Counted from the first letter of the stretch, positions 1 through 13,418 are shown. The stretch is 64,000 nucleotides of DNA from Anaeramoeba flamelloides (GCA_027625915.1 JANTQA010000012.1:14718501-14782500), one strand, 5' to 3'. Numbers and translations are program-made. Notes: generated by a model from the sequence alone, not told the origin.

Positions 1-2728
1 TGTATTTAAAATGAAATTTCCTTTTTTAACATGATCAAAATTGGAATTTTTTGTTTAAATTTACTTTTTGAATTTTAATTAATTTTTTTTGATCTTCAAT
101 GCAACAATATATGTTAAGAAAAATATTTTGAAACAGTATTTTTTACAAACAAAATAAAATATTGTTGAGATCCTAATTATTTTTTTTTTTTTTTAATTTT
201 TATGTTTTGAATTATGAAACAGGTTGAATTAGCCTGATCTAAACATTTTGATAAATTGGGTCTATTTTTTGAATTCCAAATAATCATATATTTCTGATAT
301 TATAAGAAAAACACCTGAAAAGTTTCTTTTTTATTTTTATTAATAATTATACTAATTCTTGAAAATGGTAAAATATATATTTAGTTTTATGTTGTGAAGT
401 CTTGATTTTGAAAGATAAATCTTTCTTTTATTATTATTTTTAATTATTAATATTTCTATTCAAATATTCAACAATTAAACCAATTCTGATAGAAGTGATT
501 TAATTAAATCTTATTTTGATAGAATTTTAACAAAATTTTCTCAATAAAATTAAGTTATACTTTTGTTAAAATCACACAACGCAAGAAGAAAAATCATTTT
601 TTCAAAATAAAAAACACAATTTCTTTTTTTATTAAACATTTATTAATTTGTCCACCCAATAAACCAAAAATAAAGCAAAATTAAATCTGGTCTTAATTTC
701 TAAAAGTTTTATAAAAAAAAATTAAAATCTAAAAATAAATGATCAAATTGCAAAATTAATATCAAAAAAAGGTTATTTATTGAAGAAATATATTTTTGTC
801 TTCTAAAAAAAACAAAAAATTTCATAAAAATAGAGAAAATTATAGAAAAGTTGACAAATATCCTTTCTAATTAATTATTTATTTTAAAAATCAAATAATA
901 AGTAAAATTATTTCAAATTTAATTAAATTTTGGGGGCTTGAATCTTTGATTAACATTAACTCTATTTCAAAAGTTGTGACTAACCTGAAATAATAAATTA
1001 AAATAAAAAAAAAATACTTTAGTATTTAAGAACAACTAATAGTTAAATCCGATTCAAACACCACTTTTAAATCATTCCACACATATAAAAACCTGATATT
1101 GAATAAATTATTATAAAAATAAAATCAAAAACGAAAAAAAAAAAAAAGTCACAATTTTTGAAAAGAAAATTATCCATTATTTGTACTGAACTTTCACTGA
1201 TAAAAAATTTAACATATCAAATTTTTTCTAATAATTCAAGTCTTTTCAAAATAAATTATACATTCTTAATTTTTTAGTGATCATTTGTCTTTTGGAAGAT
1301 TTTTTTCCAACTTGGCTTTAGCAAAAAAAAAAAAGATCAAAAAAAAAAAAAGAAAATAAAAATTTTCAAAAAAAAGAAAAAGCAAAAAAAAAAAAATAAC
1401 AAAACGAAAAAGAAAACTTTTGAAAAAAAAAGTATTAAAAAGAAATTGAAAAAAAAAATCAAAAAAAGTATCAAAAAAAAAAAAGAATCAAAAAAAAAAA
1501 GAATCAAAAAAAAAAAAAGGAAAAACAAAAATTTAATAAAGTTAAACCAAGAAAAAATTAGAAACTAAAATTAAAAATTTGTAAAAATAAAAAAAATGGT
1601 TTTGTTCTTAAATTTAAAAATTTCTATAATTAAAATATTATACAAACCCCTACAAAACACCTTCCTTTCAAATTATAAATTGGACCCAGATTTATGAAAA
1701 AAATATATTTCAATATTTTTTACTTTCTATTTATTCAACTATCATTGTAAAATTCAAGAACCTCATTTAAAAACATTACTTATGAATTTATTAACTAATG
1801 GGATTATGGACATTCTTACAACAATGGCAACAAATTTCTATAAGATATTTCCAAAAAAGTTGGGCAAATTTATTTTCAAATATATTTATTAAACCCAATC
1901 TTCAAAAAAGTATTTTAAAATATACATAATTATTAAACACCCTTTATAAATTCCTGAGAATAATTCAATTTGTTTCAAGGTATTGTATTACATAAATAAA
2001 AAAAATTATATTTTTTGATCTCGATTTTATATGATAGGATTTCGAGGTGAAAATCGGTATTAATTATTTTATTTTTGACCGAAAAAATTGTTTTCATAAC
2101 TTGTTTAATCTTACCACTTTTCAAATAGAATTGATAACATATTATTGTGCTTTATTGTTAAAAAAATCAATTATACCCTTTCCACATTTTCAGTTTTATA
2201 TTGAAATTGGTTGTGCATTGTTTTCACCAAAAAAAGTGTACAATTTATTTTTTCATTTTTTGGAAATATTCCATCCAAAATATTTTGAAATAAATACCCA
2301 AGATATTAATTCAATCAGTATTAATATTGAACTTAATTTGGTATTCTAAATTAACGAATATCCCAACTAAAAAAAAAGATTTTTTATGAAATATCAAAAA
2401 AATGCCCCACTTTTTTGGAAATATCTAATAAATATGAATATTTTAATTTACTCATGTTGAATATCAAAATTTATAAAAATATTAATGAATCAAAATAATT
2501 AAAAAAATGTAAATCTATTAACAAAATTTATTTTAATAATTTTCTATAAAAAATAAAATAAAACAATACATACATACCTCAAAAAAATATATATATTTAA
2601 GAATAAATTTATATAATGTATTAATTATACTGTATACTGTTAAATCTAAAAGAAAAGATTGATGTTAAAATTAAAAAAAAAAAAAAAATACCAAATTGGA
2701 AACCGATAAGGACACTATCACTAACTAT
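1..2728. other. Gene-free repeat-rich stretch
   Basis: I see no convincing gene here. It holds three decayed dispersed repeats that have relatives elsewhere in the window: about 660-900 (relative at 4790-5040), about 1020-1320 (relative at 35200-35520) and about 1960-2360 in inverted orientation (relatives at 20600-21140 and 57300-57790). Positions 1330-1530 are an A/G-rich tract that yields a meaningless Phe/Leu-only frame on the opposite strand. The 100-codon open frame at 2047-2349 lies inside the third repeat, begins with GTG and is not open in the other copies, so I do not call it a gene. Confidence 0.5.
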
Positions 2729-4297
2729 TTAATGTTCTTTCAAATCCAAGTCAAGGGAATTTTCCGTTTTTAAAAACTCTTCCTCTTCCTCTTCCTCTTT
2801 TTCTTCTTTTCTGCACTCTAAAGATTGTTTTTGTTGCTGTAACTTTTTCTTCTTTCGTTTATTTTTTAATTGAAGGTCGATTGGACAAATTTTTTTATCC
2901 AAATAAATAAGGGAGCCCATTGCAATTAATGTTAAAACCATCATCAGATATAAATTTTGAAACAAAGAGATTTTACCAACATAAGCGAAACCTATTGAAG
3001 AAGTAATACTTTTCACAAATTTAAATAAAGCAATTCCGCTTTCAACTTTATCTGGGAAAAGTACACTTGTAAGGGGGTAGTCGATAATTGATAAACCTGA
3101 GATCCCAATTGAAAAAATGACAAAAATAATGATATAAAAATATAGTTTTGGGTGTGGCAAAAAAAAACAGAAAACACAACCAAGAATCAAGATCATAAAG
3201 CACGTCAAAAATAATTTTAGTTTCCCAATCTTGTCCATTAAAGTTCCATTGAAAAGAGAAAAAATTGCAAAGGTGATGCTGTAGAATAAGACCACAATTG
3301 AGATATGCCTTTCTTGCATTAACATTGGCAAAAAACCTTGAGAAAATGCCATGAAGATTCCTAAAATAATTTCTGCTTGGACCGAAAGCAATCCCTTTTT
3401 TGTGAAGAGTAGTTGAAAAGTTAGCAATAAAGATCTTAATAATCCCATTTTTGTTTGCTCTTTTTTGTTGTTGTTGTTGTTGTTTGTAATTTCTTCAACA
3501 AGGCGGTTATTTGGTTTTTGCTTTGATTTTGAGAATGGGATTGTCTTCTTCTTGTATTTTGTTTCCTTATTGTCATTCTTACTGCTTGTTTCTTTGGTGT
3601 TATCTTTCTTTTTATTTTCTTTTTTTTTAATTGTATCGAAATTGTTGCTTTGGCGTGGTAATATGGAACAGTCATCGCTATTTGTTTCAATAATTGTATT
3701 TGGTGAGTTTTCTTTCTCGTTTTGTCCTTTGTGAGTAATTTCTTCCTTAATGTTTCGATCAATAAGTAAAAAGAAACATACCCCGACCAAAGGAAAGAGA
3801 CCAAATATAAAAAACAAAGTCGAAAATGAGATTTTGTTCACATTCAACAAAACGCTCGACAACAAATTTGAAAGGATGTTTCCAAGTGTAAGAATTACTA
3901 AAAAAAAGCCTGTGTTTTTACCAATATTGTCTCCAGACGAAATGTTGACAATAAAAGTCCCAAACCCAGTCCAAATGAGCGAAGCACCAAAGCCTGTTAA
4001 ACCACAAACGATTAAATATACCCAAGGAACAACTTTGATTTGAACAAATTGAAAGGCTATATAAAAAAATGATCCTAAAATCATTGAATATTTTGGGCCA
4101 AGTTTCTTGACCAACGGTGCAATTAACAACAAAGAAATTGCAAACACAAAGTATAAGAGCGATAGTGCGTAATACCCAAGATCCTTCTGAACCTTTGTTA
4201 ATAATGGCTGAGTTGACTTGTAGATTCCAAGTATTAAAGAAAAGGCTAAGCTTACATAAATTAAATTTTTATGGGATTTTAGTTTGTGAAAAATCAT
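2729..4297 (-). CDS. UNC-93-like major facilitator transporter
   Basis: A 522-residue polytopic membrane protein read in one exon. Twelve hydrophobic segments are visible as 6+6, separated by a long hydrophilic Lys/Asn/Ser linker (about residues 180-280) and ending in a charged tail with a run of Glu. The first half carries the UNC-93/MFSD11 pattern: QPLLTKVQKDLGYYALS leading to APLVKKLGPKYSMILG, i.e. the ion-channel regulatory UNC-93 fold of the MFS. Family members act as channel regulators or solute/iron exporters, so the substrate is unknown. I chose the ATG at 4297; the frame stays open to 4342 but only reaches a GTG there, and a stop lies just upstream. The linker encodes low-complexity K/N runs, common in AT-rich protists. 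Family assignment is fairly secure; function is inferred. Confidence 0.8.
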   Translation of the reverse strand: MIFHKLKSHKNLIYVSLAFSLILGIYKSTQPLLTKVQKDLGYYALSLLYFVFAISLLLIAPLVKKLGPKYSMILGSFFYIAFQFVQIKVVPWVYLIVCGLTGFGASLIWTGFGTFIVNISSGDNIGKNTGFFLVILTLGNILSNLLSSVLLNVNKISFSTLFFIFGLFPLVGVCFFLLIDRNIKEEITHKGQNEKENSPNTIIETNSDDCSILPRQSNNFDTIKKKENKKKDNTKETSSKNDNKETKYKKKTIPFSKSKQKPNNRLVEEITNNNNNNKKEQTKMGLLRSLLLTFQLLFTKKGLLSVQAEIILGIFMAFSQGFLPMLMQERHISIVVLFYSITFAIFSLFNGTLMDKIGKLKLFLTCFMILILGCVFCFFLPHPKLYFYIIIFVIFSIGISGLSIIDYPLTSVLFPDKVESGIALFKFVKSITSSIGFAYVGKISLFQNLYLMMVLTLIAMGSLIYLDKKICPIDLQLKNKRKKKKLQQQKQSLECRKEEKEEEEEEEFLKTENSLDLDLKEH

Positions 4298-7200
4298 TTT
4301 CACAACAAAGTATAAAAGCAAAAAAATAAAAATACTTTTCACCTTTTTTCAACAGGAGATTGCAAGTTTAAATAGTTCCAAATTGTATTTGTCTATACTG
4401 TTTGTTCTTAAATAAATGGAACATAATTTTCATTTAGCTTTCCTCATTAAGATTTTATAAATTATGTAACATTTTAAAATTTCTAATATTCTCAATAGAA
4501 GTTTAAATTATTAATTTTCTGATAGAATTGAAACTTTGATCATTTATTTTAATTATTGGGACGGTGTTTTTTTTATTCAGTAAGGTGAATGAACATATTG
4601 ATCTTTTTATTTTGCAATTCAAAGTTTTGTTTGTGTTCAACTTTTAAATTAAAATTACTAAAATTGAAATTTGAACAAAATATTTACAAATAACTTTGCT
4701 TTCAAAATGATCAGTGCTGAAAAGTTAAAATCATGTTTCAAAAAAAAAAAAAACATGCTTTTTTATTATCGTCGACCTAAACATTAAAAATATCAATGAA
4801 ACCGAAACTAAACCTTAAATAAAGCTGGTAATGATTTCTTAAAGTTCTATTATTTAAAAAGAAATTCTAAAAATAAAGGATCAAATTGCAAAATTAATCT
4901 AAAAAAAAAGTAAAATGAAGAAAAATATTTTTCAAATCAAAAAAAAAACAAAGAAATTTCATAAAAATAGAGAAAATTATATAAAATTTTGAACAAATTT
5001 CCTTCCTAATTTAAAAAATATATTAAAAAAAAACAAAGAATTGACCTTCAAAATTGATTTAGTTTTTGGTTATATTATTGGGTATTGAGATAAGTCACAT
5101 TAAATCAAAAAGAAAAAAAAACACGGATTGTTTTTTTGAAACAGGAATTAAAGGCTCTTGGAATGAATTTTAAAGATCAAGGTATTCTAATTGTAAGGCT
5201 ATTGAGTATTTTTTTTTGTGAAACAATATATTTTCGACTTTAAATAATATTGTGAAAAAAGATCTGTTTAAAAGTTTGCAATTTCAAGTTTTATTTTCAA
5301 AATTTTTTGAATCTGAAATTTTTCATTTTTCTATGAAGAGATATCTATTTTTATGAGTAGTGTGTAATTTTTTTATTACCGAGGGTATATTTATCGACCT
5401 AAAAGAATGTAGTGTTAAAAGATATTGTTCAAAATAAAAAAAAAAATAATTTTTTTGGGGAATTATTGGAGAAAAACTTTTTATAAAAAAAAAAATCAAA
5501 AATTTCTAGGGAAAAGGTTCCAAAATCAAAATATTCTTGTTTTCACCTGCTTTCAACCACCATTTTAAAATATAACTGAAATATTTAATTCTTATAAATA
5601 TACTTGAAGATACAGTCGGTAGTAGCCCAATCAAGATGTATACAAAATTGATTTTAATTTTTGTTTTTTTGGGCTAGAATTTCAACAAGTTTTTGATCTA
5701 ATTATCATTTTTGGATATTTGTAGATTCTCAAAATTTATATCAGATCTAATTTACTGTGAAAAATTTTTTTTACATTCAAGTTCAAAATTACTAATCTTT
5801 CCTGACTGAATGAGATATATCATTTATTATATCACTTCTTTTAATATTTGTTTTGAAAATACTTATATTTAGAAAGTTATTGTGAATAATTTTTCATTTA
5901 CAAATATTTTATCGAAGAATTATAACTCTTGGTGTAAATCAAACTTTGATAAAACGCCTATAGCTATATTACCATGAATAAAAAATTAACAAATGTCAAA
6001 AATCTACAGAGGTCTTCAGAAATTTACCTCTTTTTTTGATTTTCAAAAAAAAAAAAATTGAAAAAATTTTGATTTTTTTTTATTTAACAACTTTTAAAAG
6101 TTTTTTAAAAAATTAATATATTGTATTTCACCCATTTAAAGTCAACTTGAATATATATATATATATATTGGCTTTTTTATGAAATATTTTTGTATACAAT
6201 AAATTACTGAATAGAAATTCCAAAAACAATTTTTTGTGGAAAATTTCAGGATCATTTGTCGTTTGAGGAAATAATTTTGCTGAATATGAATTACTGGACA
6301 ACAATTCCAAAACAGATGAATTAAGGAACTGAAATTCCAAATTAAGAGACTAGTCTTCTACGACAACAAGACAAAATTTTAAAATATTTTATTGGTGGTA
6401 TTCTCTACTTACAACTTTTGTATATACCAAGTATTAAAAAATTCTGATCAACTAAGTAAGCAATAAAAGAAAATTAGTTTAGTGAGATCAATTTTTTTTT
6501 TCCATTTTTTCCGAAAAAGAAAACTATTCAATTCTTTTTTTTTCTTACATGATAAAAAATTTTTTACCTAGGTTTATTCCGATTTCTATCATTATAAAAT
6601 AAAAAGTCATTTTTGACAGTAATATTAATATAAAGATTTATTTTCTTTTTTGAGATAAAACTTTTAGTTCACCAAAATAATGATATATTCAACATATTAA
6701 TAAATATTTGTATTTTTTTAAGAAGGGTAGTAATAACAATCAAATATTTAAAGTCATGTAAAAATTTTACTCTGAAATTTTGTTTTTGTATTAAGATAAA
6801 ATTCGATTTTTCAAAATCAAATTCTCTTGAAGATAATTGGGAATTAGTTAATTTTATCCTCAAAATTCAAAATCAATTTTTTCTACAAAAATGAATTGAA
6901 TTGTTATAAGGATTCTTGTGAATAAGACCAAACAATTTGTTCAAAAAATTTTTCAAAATTAAAAAAATATATTTGTAATTTTTTTTCATTTTTCAAAAAA
7001 TCAGAGATACAACTTTTTCAAAACCCTAAATAAAAAATTTTTTTTGCTTAATAGATCTCAATTTAATTGATAAATTGTAGTTAATCTTCTACCAAATATT
7101 AATTTATTGAATCACCTATTATTCATTAGTTTTATTAGCTGAGATTTGAATTGAAATATTAATCAAAGAAAAAGAAACCAAATAAAAAATTTGCTTTCGA

Positions 7201-8459
7201 AATCAAGACTTTCCAACATAAAAGGAAAATATGATTTCCCATTTTCAAGAATTAAAATAATTCTTAAACAAAATAATAGGTTACTTTTTTTCGTTTTATA
7301 TTGGAAACATGTAAATTTCGAATTTCAAGAAAGAGACTCAAATCAATAAATTGTTTAAATGAGATTAACTCATCCATTTCCTAAGTCGAAACACAAATTA
7401 CAAAAAAAAAAAATTTCAAGATCTTGACAAGATTTCATTTTATTTTCAAAAATGACTACTCCCTTAAATACTTGTTAAAAGATCAAAAAGATCCAAAAAA
7501 CCAATAAAGTATTTTAATTGAAAAAATTGTAACAAAATAAAAAAATAATATTTTTAACTCTCATTATTTCTTTTACCACATTTTATCCAAATTAGTATCA
7601 TAATTTATTAATTCACATCATTTTTTATCAAAAATATCATTTTAATTAACTGATATTTTTATATACAGTATGAAAAAATAAATAATGTGTTCTTCACTTT
7701 AGTATGTTAATCTAAAACTTTTTACTTATCTCTTAAAACTCTTCTTTATTAAAATATATTTCTTCTCAGAGATTTATCTGTTTTTGGGGGTAATCCGATT
7801 TTTTTTTTTGACTTTTAAATTATTTGAGTTTACCATTTTTACTTTTATTTAATTTTTGTAAAAAAAAGAATTATCAAAAAATTGTATTTTGGAACAGTAA
7901 TTTCCTAATATATTTTACATTAAAACTATTTAGATAATATAAATTCTATAAAATATACCCTGTAAAAGATAAAAAAATAGTTTTAAAATGTTACACGAAT
8001 TTTAACAGAAAGTTTTTGTTTTGATCTTAGTTTATATATATATCGGGAAATTTGATTGATTATTGGAAGAAAAAGTTTTCGGAAAAAAGTTAATAAGAGC
8101 AAAAGGTATGTTTATAAATTTTTGTAAAAGATGTTTTTTGTATGAAATCAATAATAAAAAAAAAAAATTCATTAAATTTGTTTATAATAAGAAATAAAAT
8201 ATACTAAATAGACTTAATAGTAACAAAAAAAAAGTAAAAGTAACTTATTAAAGATAAAATTTTATTTTAAAAAATTTGCAAGATCAAAAAATTTTTAAAT
8301 TCAATAACTCTATATACCAGAAATCGGATAAGAAACAATTTAATAATGTACCAATAGTTGGGTAATATACCATATAGTTTCCTCAAGATTACAATCTTAG
8401 TCCCAAATGAGATATATATTAATCTAAATATGAAAACAACACAATGAATTATTCCTGGT
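4298..8459. repeat. Intergenic repeats, including copy A of a 1.1 kb family
   Basis: No gene seen. About 4790-5040 is a copy of the repeat at 660-900. About 5200-5850 resembles the family at 23690-24310 and 30390-31160 (shared core around TATACTTGAAGATA). From 6351 to about 7465 lies an inverted, diverged copy of the sequence at 53060-54161; the shared end is the GTAGAAGACT block and the other end is near the AAGATCTTGA block. Reading frames are not preserved between the two copies, so this looks like a non-autonomous or long-dead element. An (AT)n microsatellite sits near 6150-6170. Confidence 0.55.
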
Positions 8460-9466
8460 TTATTTAAACTGTAATTTCACAACCTTTTGAATAATTTCAT
8501 CAATGATTGTTGATAATAATAAACCATATTGTTTTCGATATTTCTGTAAAGTATATAAAAAATTTTTGCTAATGAGATAATAAATGACCGAATCATGAGC
8601 GTATATTAACGTCCCTAAAGATAAAAAAATAATGGATAGAAGGTCTTCATCAGTTATTAATTTAAGATAACCAACTAAACATTCAAGCAGAGGTAACAAA
8701 AATTTAATTTCCTTTTTTATTTTCTTTTGATATTGATATTTGTGATATTTTTTCAATTTGGTTTGGCATTGTATTGATAAATTAAGAAGTATTTGAAGAC
8801 ATTTTTTTTGTATTTTGTAATCTGTGAAACCACTTAAGATCTTTTTCAACCCTTCTAAAAGAAAGGATCTGTTATAGAATATTATTTCTCTAGATTTAGA
8901 AGATGAAAACATATTTAAAAATATATTTAAGTATGCTAATAATAAATTTACATTTTGATCATTAATGTTTGTTTGTAATTGTTCTAAAAGTATCTTTATC
9001 AAACTTCGATTCTTTGATATTTTTTTACATATTGCCGAATCAAGTATTAATAACCGGTATAAATCAAGCAAGGTAGGTAAAATTAACCCAGTGCATTTTT
9101 TTAAAAGTTGTGCTAAAATTTGATAATCTGTTTTTTGGATATTATTTTGAGATCTTAAATTACTATTTGAGATCTTTTTGAGTAACAACATTTCATTTTC
9201 TGTTATTTGATTTGTTTTAGTTGAAGTGTTTAATACTTCTATTTGTTTAAGACTTTGTTCAATGTTGCCCATTGAAAATGACTCAAATTTCCTTTTTGGG
9301 ATAGTTTTTCCAAAATAATTATAATGCCTTAATCGAACCTTAAGCTGGTCAATTTTTTGAGAAATTGAAGGAAGATGATGAAGTTCTAAATCCAATTCAT
9401 TTAGAACTCTAATAGCCGTTTCTTGAGTATCTTCATCAATATTAAAACCAATCCAAACACTACCAC
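8460..9466 (-). CDS. PLAA/Doa1/Ufd3 homologue, PUL-domain 3' exon
   Basis: Codes for an all-helical armadillo-like PUL domain, the Cdc48/p97-binding part of PLAA/Doa1. The stretch IPKRKFESF..., then LKQIEVLN, then ITENEMLLLKKI follows human PLAA (FPKKEALTF, LKELN, LTEDDLILLEKI) with the same spacing; further on LPTLLDLYRLLIL matches the FPALDILRL segment and LGTLI is identical. The frame runs upstream only to a GTG at 9512, with no ATG, as expected for an internal or terminal exon. Two acceptors fit: TTTCAG before 9466 or AATAG before 9511; both give the phase needed to join a donor at 13418. The TAA stop is at 8460. I read this as the C-terminal part of the gene whose WD40-PFU part is at 13419-15222. 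If not spliced together it would be an ATG-less orphan. Confidence 0.75.
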
Positions 9467-10421
9467 CTGAAATTGCATATTTTATTGATAAAATTCTTTC
9501 ATACCCTTTCACTATTATTATAATAATTCAAAATTATTATTAATATTAATATTATTGTTATTGTTATTATTATTATTTAATTAGAATTAAAATTAAAATT
9601 TTATTTTAAGAATTCAAATTAATTGCTATCTGACAAAATTTAACCTTTTTATATATATATAATATTTTTTATTAAATAAAATATTCATAATTAAATTCCA
9701 TCTATTAATAATACATTGATGAAACCATATTTTGTTTCGTAAATTCAAACTTATAAAAATATTTTTCAAGATAAATTAACTCATTTTTATTGTTTATTTA
9801 GTATAGGAATTTATTTTGCATTTTTGATAAATTTTGATAATGATTTTGAAATTTATTAAATTTGGTGGTATAAATAATATTAATTAAATAAATAACACTA
9901 ATCTGATTATTATTCATTGTTGATTTGCCACAAAAAAGTAAACTAAAAAATCATTTCGATCATTACATTTTGTTTGTTATTTTCAAATATTAAATTGTAA
10001 TTTGAATATTTATCAATTATTTGAGAAAAATGAGTAAAAAATATTTTTTCGTTCAAAAAATTCATTTTTAAACCTTTTTAATTCTTTATGTTTAATATTT
10101 GTGATATATATATATATATATATACTGAAATGTTGAATCTCAAATTTAATTTTTTTTTCAGTTTATCATTTTTTTTTTTTTAGATTAAAGACTTTTATCT
10201 GTTAATTTAAATCAAATATTCTCAATCTTTGCAAAAAAAATTGGGATTATTTCGCATTTATTATTAAACTAGTATTTTTTGTTAAAAAATGTATTTTAAA
10301 CAATATGAAAAATGTGATATTTTACCTATTTAAACTCTTACTGGAAACCAATAAAAATAATAATAATTACAAAAATACCCAGTAAACTACAATTTCAATA
10401 GTTATTATTTTTGATTACACA

Positions 10422-10646
10422 TTAGATCACTGGGTTATAATTAGTAAAGCACCATAGCGAATGAATTTCTTTGTGGGAAATAAAAATCAAAAAATTTTCA
10501 AACTTTGAGATGATAATTGATTTTTTCAAAAGGTATTCAAATATAACGTCTTTCTTTGAATATTTAAACGAATAGCCTTCCAAAGTTTTTTGTGCTTTTT
10601 TTTTGTTAAATTGTTTTATCACAGTAAACCAGCTTGTTGAAAGCAT
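10422..10646 (-). CDS. Small hypothetical ORF inside the PLAA intron
   Basis: Starts with ATG and encodes 74 residues (begins MLSTSWFTVIKQF), in DNA clearly less A/T-biased than its surroundings. The product is basic in the first half and has an aromatic, hydrophobic second half. I recognise no family. It lies on the same strand as the PLAA exons and inside the proposed intron. It could be a short independent gene, an alternative exon, or a remnant of a mobile element. Its existence as a separate gene would not forbid the intron but would weaken that model. Confidence 0.25.
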   Translation of the reverse strand: MLSTSWFTVIKQFNKKKAQKTLEGYSFKYSKKDVIFEYLLKKSIIISKFENFLIFISHKEIHSLWCFTNYNPVI

Positions 10647-11752
10647 TATTATTGTTTTTTTTTTAATTATTTTGAAAAAAAAATTGAATTATACTCTAGA
10701 TATACTTGTAGGTAATCCTCTAAATGGAATTTTCAGTAGGAAATAACAGATTTCATGATTATGAATCAATTAAATTAATTACAAACTATCTTGTGCTAAA
10801 TTCAATTCATAAAAAATTATTTCTTTTAAAAGTATTCCAAAAAGGACCATTTTTTTTTTTTTTATAGACTTTTGACTTTATAAGTTATTTTAGCTAATTT
10901 TTTTTTTTTTTTTTTTTATCAAATATTAAAATTGAAGGTAAAAAAATGATTATATAAATGGAAGACGCATAAAGATATAAAATGGTTTGACTGGTTATAG
11001 TTTTGATTCGAATCCACTTCAAATCTTTTTAGAACGATTATATTGTACTACAAGATATCTGATGAGTAAGGTTATTATGTGAGCGGTTTTTTATTGAAAT
11101 ATTGGTGTCAGAATTGGAGGTGATTAAAAAACAAAAATCCATCAATTTTTTTTCTTAAATGATAAATAATTGAAAAACTAAAAAAAAAGATTATTTTTCA
11201 ATGGGTTGGAAGTTTCTAAATGACTTTTCTTTGCATTTAAAAACTTGTCAATTAAAAAAATTATTCTTTTTTTCTTTTTTATGCAAAGAGAATTTATTTA
11301 ATTTTTTTTTTATTTCACCACTTGAGAGAAATAATAAGTTATTCTTCTCTTCCAAATAAATAAATCATTCAATAATAATTAGTTAATGTTTTTTTTTTTT
11401 TAAATAAAAGATGATCAAATAGTTAATATTTAAAAAAAAAAATAAAAAGTGATTTTTAAACAGATATTTTTATGCTGATGATAAGAATAAAATAAAAACA
11501 AAATCTTGCAATTTATACAAAAAATATTTCAACTTTAGAAATAGATGAAGAAATTTATCATTTTTTCGGTAAATCTATTATTTCTATAAAGTAAATCTAA
11601 TAATTTGGAATAAAGATTTAATTTAAATTAACAAAAATAATTAAAATAATATCTTTGATATTATTCAAAATAAAGAATCATTATTTATTTTGCCATTGGT
11701 TAATAAAATAATGTTTCTTTATTGAAATTTCTAAACAAAAATTTATAAATTC

Positions 11753-11940
11753 GGGAAGTGTTGTAGGGTGTCGTAGATTACATAGCTTTTATAGAAGTTT
11801 TCCCTTTTATTAACAAAATGATTAGATTTCCCCAATAAACAGAAAACCCCAGAAAACCTAACAACACTTTTCCAGAATTCAAAAGAAGAGAGAAAAATCA
11901 AAGTTTTAACTCAATTTTTTTAAATTCAGAAAATAGAACA
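11753..11940. repeat. Foldback element copy P1
   Basis: Begins with degenerate 10-bp units (AGTGTTGTAG, GGTGTCGTAG) at 11756-11776. A hairpin follows at about 11864-11940 whose left arm contains TTTTCCAGAATTC and whose right arm contains AAATTCAGAAAA. Both modules recur at the other five sites described under Findings. Confidence 0.55.
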
Positions 11941-11949
11941 GTGTTTTTT

Positions 11950-12820
11950 TTTTAATTTAAGAAACACAAAGAAAATTTCTTCAAATTTATTTTTATTTTA
12001 CAAATTAAAAAAACATCTAAAAATAAAATAATACGAATTAAAAACCCAACCTTTAATGGATTAGTATCGAACATAAAGAAGTTAAAAATAAAACATCTAA
12101 CTTTTGAAGGCAAATCAGATAAGTTCTACATGATTAAAATGCATCTAAAAATTTTATTGATAAAATAGTACTAAAAGTTGATCTTTATCAATTAAAAATG
12201 ATACACAGTATTAGTAAAAAACCCAAGAATTTCAGAAAAAAATGTACACTTCGAAGATAAATTTATAGGTTGAAACATCAAAATAAAAACTCCAAAGTTA
12301 AAAAAAAACACCTTTCTTAAATTTGAGGCCAAATGTAGATTAATCGCCCAAAAAATTAAATTTTTCTAAAAGAATTAAATAATTAACAAATATAGATTCT
12401 TTTGACAAATTATTTTCACATATTAGAAAAAGATTGATACTATAACTAGTTTCATTGAAATGAATCAACACTCATTGGTCTTTGGGTTTTTATATTGACG
12501 GTTATTGGGGTAATCTTGGAATTATAAAATTAAAAAAAAATAGTTATTTTTGAATGTTTAAAATATTAATTATTAACGACCTGAATACTATTTATTTGGG
12601 TTTCTATTTTTAGATTTGGATAAGGGAATTAAAAAAAAAATATTTTCCAACATGAAAATTTTTAATCTGGATCATTACAAAAAATCTAATAATTTATTGT
12701 TTGGTAATATTCATTATAGATTTTTTATTCGATCCCATTAGATCATGAATATCATTTACCCCCAATTACAACAGACTTTTATTATAGATGAATCTAGGAT
12801 GAAAATAATACCTGAAACAA
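11950..12820 (+). repeat. Dispersed repeat R2, copy at 12 kb
   Basis: Collinear with about 52085-52945 in the same orientation, with blocks such as TATTAGTAAAAAACCCAA, TTTCAGAAAAAAAT and ATTATAGATGAATCTA preserved between runs of divergence. Shorter pieces are seen at 16325-16430 (inverted; ATAAAAACCCAAAGACTGA) and about 37440-37600. No coding frame is conserved, so the element type is unknown. Confidence 0.55.
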
Positions 12821-13418
12821 AAAAATTATTTTTTTACTATTTTTGATAAATTATTTTTTTCAAAAATCGAAATTTAATTTTATGACACAAAAATATTTAA
12901 AATTTTATAGAAATATTCGCTTTACATTTAACATGATTTATATTTCTCCACTGTATGTAAAAGAAAAGATACTAGGTGTTTTATGGGGTGGTATAAAAGG
13001 GGAATAAAATATTTGACTATTACTTAAAAAAATAACAACTAAAAAAAAAAATGTCATAAATATTAGATATCATGTTACATTCAATTATAAAAAAATAAAT
13101 TTTAATGCCAAAAGTTCAATAAGGAAGAGCTAAATTAAATCTCAAGATTTCATTTCTAATTTGCTTTATGAAGATGTTGAGGTTTGTTTCATCCAATTTG
13201 AGTAAAAAATATTGTATAACAATAAATAATATTTTTCATTTAATAAATACAAACTGATAGTATTATTAATAGATAATTAACTGTATATTAGAATTTTAAC
13301 CCTTATTTTTTATTTATTTTTTTACATAAAGATTTTCGCATTACAATTGAACAACAGAAAACAATAATTGAAAGAATAAATTAAAGTCAAACAGAAGATT
13401 CTGAATTAATGAACAAAC

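Larger units (their letters stand above)
9467..13418 (-). other. Proposed 3.95 kb intron of the PLAA gene
   Basis: This is AT-rich DNA between the WD40-PFU and PUL exons. The proposed donor is G|GTTTGT at 13418-13419, the acceptor at 9467 or 9512. It contains a small open frame (10422-10646), poly-T tracts, an (AT)n run at about 10105-10127, a foldback element (11753-11940) and a copy of a dispersed repeat (about 11950-12820). No other PLAA-like segment is visible. The stop codon following the WD40-PFU frame at 13387 would be intronic. An additional small exon cannot be excluded. Confidence 0.5.

Noticed and set aside
1337-1528. 63-codon frame on the minus strand
   Set aside because: Pure translation of an A-rich homopolymer tract (Phe/Leu only).
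2047-2349. 100-codon + strand frame
   Set aside because: Starts with GTG and lies wholly in repeat R4 (inverted copy); other copies have no such frame.
3436-4043. Overlapping frames within the UNC-93-like gene and its complement
   Set aside because: Shadows of the low-complexity linker and membrane segments.
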